In this document: positions 60,640-64,000 of the stretch, piece by piece
Position numbering within the stretch: the stretch's first letter is position 1
Layout of the letters: every line of letters starts with the position of its first letter
Assembly: GCF_026626635.1 (NCBI RefSeq)
Contig: NZ_JAPNKA010000001.1
Location: 7,812,001 to 7,876,000 of the forward strand
DNA: 64,000 nt
DNA from: Archangium lansingense
GTDB taxonomy: Bacteria; Myxococcota; Myxococcia; Myxococcales; Myxococcaceae
Direction of reading: 5' to 3'
The notes under the pieces: generated by a model
The model's database searches: none
What the model saw: only the letters and a program-made list of their open reading frames with translations
What the model was told of the DNA's origin: nothing
Program-made: the position numbers and the translations under genes

Positions 60640-62364
60640 ATGGCCAAGGGTGTGCTCGGGAACGATCCCTTCCAGCGGGGCGCCGCGCAGCGTCCCTCGG
60701 AGGCCCGGACGTCCGGTACGGAGCCCGCCGCCTCGGAGCCGAAGAAGGCCCAGGCCGCGCCTCCGTCCAACAAGAAGGGCCCTCCGGCCAAGGGCGCGAA
60801 GAAGGCGCCTGCTCCGGCTCCAAAGGAGAAGCCCACCGCCAAGGCCGCCCCGCCGAAGTCCGCGGCCCCGCCCAAGCCGGCCCCCAAGCCCGCCTCGGGT
60901 GCGCGTGGGAAGAAGGCCCCACCTCCCCAGGGGAAGGCCGCCGCGCCCAAGGCCGTGCCGGCTCCCGTGAAGACCCCCGCCGAGCCCAGGGCCGTGCCTC
61001 CCGAGACCGTTACCGCCGGGACCACGGTGGGAACTCCGGCTCCGGCCGCGCCGCCGCCCACCCACGCCGAGGCTCGCGCCTTCGTCGAGGAGCCGATGGA
61101 GCCGCGTGAGCCCGCGGCTTCCGCCGAGCCCGAGGTGACGGAGGAGGAGGCGGAGCTGCTGGAGCGAGCAGCAGAGGCCGCCTCGGCCGAGGAAGCCCTG
61201 CGGGAGCTGGAAGAGGCCATCGGGGAGCCGCTGCCTACCGGGCCGGTCGCCATGCCCGGCTTCGAGGACACGGTGGAGGTCTCGGTATCCGGGACGGTGG
61301 CCGTCGAGGTGCTCGACGCGAGCCAGGATGAGTACGCCCCGGACAGCGAGGCCGAGGCCGCGGAAGAGGCCCGCATCGAGGTGCAGGTGGAGGCCGCGCT
61401 GGCTCCCGCCCTGCCCGCCGTGAGCGCCACCACCGCCGAGGTCTTCTTCACCTCCGAGTCCCCAGGGGCCGAGCCGCACCGGTTGGGGGATCGCCTCTCG
61501 GGGTTGATGTCGCTGGCGAAGGATGCCGCCTTCCAGGCGCTGGCCAGCGAGCGGTTCAGCAAGACGCTGGGCTCGGCGCAAGGGCTGCTGGGCGCGGCGC
61601 TCACGGGCATTGGCGTCGGTGGTGGCACGGCCATCGACGAGTACGGGAAGGACGCGGCGCTCAGCGGCGTGCTGCAGCCGGTGCTGGACTTCCTCTACGA
61701 GCGCTACTGGCGGGTGTCGGTGCAGGGCGCCAGCCACGTGCCGGCGGGGCCGGTGCTGCTGGTGGCCAACCACTCGGGAGCGCTGCCCATCGACGGGCCG
61801 GTGCTGCAACAGGCGCTGTCGCGCGAGCGACCGGATTTGCAGGAGGCGCGCTGGCTGGCGGAGGACCAGGTCTTCCACGCGCCGATGCTCGGCACGCTGA
61901 TGAACCGGCTGGGCGCGGTGCGGGCCTGCCCGGAGAACGCCCTGCGGCTGCTGGACGAATTGCGCCCCGTCATCGTCTTCCCCGAGGGGATTCAGGGGCT
62001 GAGCAAGCCCTTCGCGCAGCGCTACCAACTCAAGCGCTTCGGCCGAGGCGGCTTCGTGAAGCTGGCGCTGCGCACGGGCGCGCCCATCGTCCCAGTGGCC
62101 ATCGTGGGCGCCGAGGAGACGGCACCGCTGTTCGCCAAGCTTCCAGCCAGCTTCCTGGGACTCCCCTACCTGCCGCTGACTCCGCCGCCGCTGCCGGCCC
62201 GGTGGACCATCCGCTTCGGCGATCCGATCGGCATGGGGGACCTGCCTCCCGAGGCCGCCGAGGACATGTCCCAGGTGCAACGGCTCACCGAGCGCACCCG
62301 CGAGTCCATCCAGGGCATGCTCCAGGCACTCCTCAAGGAGCGCCGCTCAGTCTTCTCGGGGTGA
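60640..62364 (+). CDS. PlsC-type phospholipid/glycolipid acyltransferase with long disordered N-terminus
   Basis: 574 residues. ATG 60640 has GGAGGAG at 8 bp. Residues 1-260 are Pro/Ala/Lys then acidic (EVTEEEAELLERAAEAASAE), probably disordered. The catalytic domain shows VANHSGALPIDG (the NHxxxxD-type box with a two-residue stretch), FHAPMLGTLMNRLGAV, the acceptor-binding VIVFPEGIQG and IVPVAIVGAEE. The motif set fits 1-acylglycerol-3-phosphate acyltransferase relatives. No clear transmembrane helix before the domain. Cotranscribed with the SDR gene. Confidence 0.88.
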   Translation: MAKGVLGNDPFQRGAAQRPSEARTSGTEPAASEPKKAQAAPPSNKKGPPAKGAKKAPAPAPKEKPTAKAAPPKSAAPPKPAPKPASGARGKKAPPPQGKAAAPKAVPAPVKTPAEPRAVPPETVTAGTTVGTPAPAAPPPTHAEARAFVEEPMEPREPAASAEPEVTEEEAELLERAAEAASAEEALRELEEAIGEPLPTGPVAMPGFEDTVEVSVSGTVAVEVLDASQDEYAPDSEAEAAEEARIEVQVEAALAPALPAVSATTAEVFFTSESPGAEPHRLGDRLSGLMSLAKDAAFQALASERFSKTLGSAQGLLGAALTGIGVGGGTAIDEYGKDAALSGVLQPVLDFLYERYWRVSVQGASHVPAGPVLLVANHSGALPIDGPVLQQALSRERPDLQEARWLAEDQVFHAPMLGTLMNRLGAVRACPENALRLLDELRPVIVFPEGIQGLSKPFAQRYQLKRFGRGGFVKLALRTGAPIVPVAIVGAEETAPLFAKLPASFLGLPYLPLTPPPLPARWTIRFGDPIGMGDLPPEAAEDMSQVQRLTERTRESIQGMLQALLKERRSVFSG

Positions 62365-62581
62365 ACCACCTCACGACACGAGAAGACGCGGTGTTGCGAC
62401 CCACGAGCCGTACGGTGCGGCAATTCGCAACATGGGCCCACCCCACCCCATGCACTCAATTCGAGCGTCAGCCGTCTTGACCCTCATCACTCCGAACGTC
62501 CAAAGCCCGAATGGCCTCTCTGCCGAGGCGGACGCTGGAGCGTGCCTACCTCGTGGGTCAAAACCCTCCTGCGGAAAGGGC

Positions 62582-62613
62582 CTGACGCGCTCCCTCGGTG
62601 GCGAGCGCGTCAG
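62582..62613. terminator. Strong stem-loop (first of a tandem pair)
   Basis: Perfect 11-bp arms CTGACGCGCTC/GAGCGCGTCAG around a 10-nt loop. No T-run. Together with the hairpin 8 bp further right it lies 136 bp past the last minus-strand stop (62749). Confidence 0.5.
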
Positions 62614-62620
62614 CGGGGGT

Positions 62621-62646
62621 GGCGCACAACGAGTAGGTTGTGCGCC
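62621..62646. terminator. Strong stem-loop (second of a tandem pair)
   Basis: Perfect 10-bp arms GGCGCACAAC/GTTGTGCGCC around GAGTAG, flanked by G-rich and C-rich runs that extend the stem imperfectly. Candidate bidirectional terminator between convergent units. Confidence 0.5.
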
Positions 62647-62748
62647 CGCCCCCCTTGGAGGTCTGTCGACTCTGGCTGGCTGACTCCGGTACCGGCTACC
62701 CACCGCGAACCAAGGATCGGCGCTCGCGCCAGTTCGGAGACCGATCGC

Positions 62749-63180
62749 TTACTTCAAGAGCGCACCGAAACGCTCGCAACTCTCCTGAAGCTGTTGCCGA
62801 TCTGGACTCATGCTCGTCGAATACAGAAGCCACCCTCCTCCGCATTCGATCCGCCAGAACGAATACCCTTGGAAGCGGCACGGCTTTCCTTCCTTTGCGC
62901 CCTCACAAGCCTGATCGAGGGCACGGCGCAGGGGAGAGGTGGGCGCCTCGCGGTCGGACGAGCGCGACTCCCGTAGCCACACACTCGTCACGCGCCTCAG
63001 GTCGCCCTCGACGAGGGCTCCGATGCGGTACGCATTCGAGGCGAACATGCGTGCAGACAACCAAGTGTCTTTTTCCTCCGATTGGTTCACCCAGTCCGCA
63101 GCCTTCACGCTGTCCACTGAATGTCCTGGCACAGGCAAACAAAGACCAAAAATCGCGAGTCCAGCGCAAATCGATGTCAT
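62749..63180 (-). CDS. Small exported protein, candidate immunity factor for the Rhs toxin
   Basis: 143 residues. Signal peptide MTSICAGLAIFGLCLPVPGH; a periplasmic alpha/beta domain with four Cys (DQACEGAKEG, KPCRFQGY, RIECGGGW, QESCERFG), probably two disulfides. ATG 63180 overlaps the Rhs stop (ATGA, 63177-63180). A small exported protein translated from the tip of a toxin gene is the common immunity layout, and exported localisation fits a toxin acting in the periplasm. More A+T than the rest of the window. No homology recognised. Confidence 0.6.
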   Translation of the reverse strand: MTSICAGLAIFGLCLPVPGHSVDSVKAADWVNQSEEKDTWLSARMFASNAYRIGALVEGDLRRVTSVWLRESRSSDREAPTSPLRRALDQACEGAKEGKPCRFQGYSFWRIECGGGWLLYSTSMSPDRQQLQESCERFGALLK

Positions 63181-64000
63181 GGATATTGCTCCAGCCAGTA
63201 GAACGTCAACCTTCCGTGTGGTGTGTACGGGCTCATATTATACCCGTCCAAACCACCGCCAGGTAGTGCATCAGGGAAGAGCTCATCGACGATCGGCGGG
63301 ATGGCCATTCCTCTCGACTCCCAAGTGCGCGGATCGTTCACAGCGTCAAACAAGGCAGCGTGAGTGAACTCATGAGCCATGTTGCCGGCCGGATTGATGC
63401 CTCTCTCTAGGCAAGCCGACTCGTTGACGCGGATGGTGCCCCCCCTCATCAACGTCATATTTGCCCCCGACAGCTCACCTGCGCTGAACCTCCCGAATAC
63501 ATTTGGACCCAAATCCTGTCGTCCCCACACCTCGTAGGTGTCAGGCGACGCGTCTAGCCACTCGTAGAGGTAACGCCCAACTGGGTTTTGCTGCATGACA
63601 GCCGCAATCCTCCGTGCGTCCTCATCCATCAGCTTGACCTTCAACCCGTCAGGATCGACGTAATTCACCGGATTATTAACCGCGTACGCATACGCTGGTG
63701 CTCCGAAGCCTCGGCGGGCCATTCCCACGACGAACCGAGGATTCACCAACATCGGCTCCGGCTGCAGATACCTGCCAATGCGCGGATCGTAGTACCGGTT
63801 CCAGTTCTCGAAGAGGTCCGTCTCCGCGTCATGGTACTGGCCGGGGAAGCGCAACGGCGTCCAGAAGGGCTGCGCCCCCGTCTGGTAGCGCTGGTATTCA
63901 TACGATTCCAGCACGACACCGTCTCCCGAAGTGAGACCCGGCGATACCCACACACTTGCGCTGCCCGCCGTCGGCTGCACCCAATCCGACCAGAAATGCC
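63177..64000 (-). CDS. Rhs-repeat protein C-terminus with zincin-like toxin tip (5' part outside window)
   Basis: The frame is open to the right edge (HFWSDWVQPTAG...), so only the last 274 residues are seen. They include the Rhs core end, GQYHDAETDLFENWNRYYDP, RIGRYLQPEPM and AYAVNNPVNYVDPDGLKVKL, after which the variable tip begins: DEDARRIAAVMQQNPVGRYL and the zinc-peptidase-like AGNMAHEFTHAALFD (HEFTH = HExxH), with IPPIVDELFPDAL holding a possible third ligand. Rhs proteins deliver such C-terminal toxins by T6SS or contact. The tip would be a metalloprotease-type toxin; activity not proven. Coupled to the candidate immunity gene. Confidence 0.8.
   Translation of the reverse strand, partial: HFWSDWVQPTAGSASVWVSPGLTSGDGVVLESYEYQRYQTGAQPFWTPLRFPGQYHDAETDLFENWNRYYDPRIGRYLQPEPMLVNPRFVVGMARRGFGAPAYAYAVNNPVNYVDPDGLKVKLMDEDARRIAAVMQQNPVGRYLYEWLDASPDTYEVWGRQDLGPNVFGRFSAGELSGANMTLMRGGTIRVNESACLERGINPAGNMAHEFTHAALFDAVNDPRTWESRGMAIPPIVDELFPDALPGGGLDGYNMSPYTPHGRLTFYWLEQYP

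Larger units (their letters stand above)
62365..62748. other. Intergenic region between convergent genes
   Basis: About 380 bp between the acyltransferase stop and the stop of the minus-strand immunity candidate. No gene is called; the open frame 62371-62703 (minus) lacks a ribosome-binding site and conserved composition. It contains two strong hairpins at 62582-62613 and 62621-62646. Confidence 0.6.

Noticed and set aside
62371..62703. 110-codon minus-strand frame
   Set aside because: Arg/Pro-rich, runs through both stem-loops and has no ribosome-binding site.
1..64000. CRISPR array, complete tRNA or rRNA genes
   Set aside because: No regularly spaced repeats of 24-40 bp, no foldable tRNA and no conserved rRNA core strings were seen by eye on either strand.

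Overview
The window comes from a high-GC delta-proteobacterial genome, most likely a myxobacterium of the Cystobacterineae (Archangium/Cystobacter-like; inferred, not proven). The grounds are several secreted proteins ending in Cys/Gly motif + hydrophobic segment + Arg cluster (MYXO-CTERM-type, myxosortase-processed), a DUF4215 Cys-rich repeat protein, many lipoproteins, one-gene hybrid kinases, FHA and sigma-54 style regulation, and very long antisense open frames typical of >65% GC coding DNA. No complete tRNA, rRNA or CRISPR array is visible.

Layout. 1-11.6 kb: the 3' part of a hybrid histidine kinase, a giant M36 metalloprotease, recG (with two copies of a dispersed palindromic repeat inside its coding region), greA and an FHA protein. 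11.6-13.9 kb: a ~570-bp segment present twice in direct orientation, each copy carrying the same small membrane-protein gene, around a SnoaL-like secreted protein gene. 14-17 kb: a phosphotransferase, then a two-gene unit (unknown protein + membrane-anchored BNR/propeller protein) behind a textbook -24/-12 promoter with two phased palindromes. 17.1-23.5 kb: a NarL-type two-component system followed by three lipoprotein genes, then a membrane M48 peptidase pair on the opposite strand. 23.7-28.4 kb: a peroxidase remnant, a DUF4215 protein, a GFA-family protein, a histone-H1-like tail protein followed in frame by an orphan MYXO-CTERM tail, a Lys/Ala coiled-coil periplasmic protein and a cyclase/kynurenine-formamidase-type lipoprotein.

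28.4-48.5 kb is dominated by nitrogen salvage. Minus-strand ureAB-ureC-ureF-ureG lie at 28.4-32.3 kb. ureD is detached at 41.5-42.3 kb and sits beside a compact minus-strand operon for the whole route from urate to glyoxylate: puuD-type urate oxidase with c-type heme sites, allantoinase, a fused allantoicase/OHCU decarboxylase, 5-hydroxyisourate hydrolase and ureidoglycolate lyase. Together these genes would take urate to glyoxylate, CO2 and ammonia. Between the two halves lie a candidate toxin locus (32.7-34.7 kb; a possible ADP-ribosyltransferase with a Cys-rich head and a small partner protein), three lipoprotein genes including a 729-residue propeller protein, and a Tat-exported serine hydrolase.

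48.6-64 kb: bestrophin, a lipoprotein with a myxosortase-like tail, a 1592-residue subtilase with nine Ig-like modules built by an internal duplication, a TPR membrane protein, an outer-membrane beta-barrel protein, a 51-residue small protein, mutL, an SDR epimerase plus PlsC-type acyltransferase pair, and at the right edge an A+T-richer minus-strand Rhs protein C-terminus with a zincin-like toxin tip, overlapped by a small secreted protein that is a candidate immunity factor.
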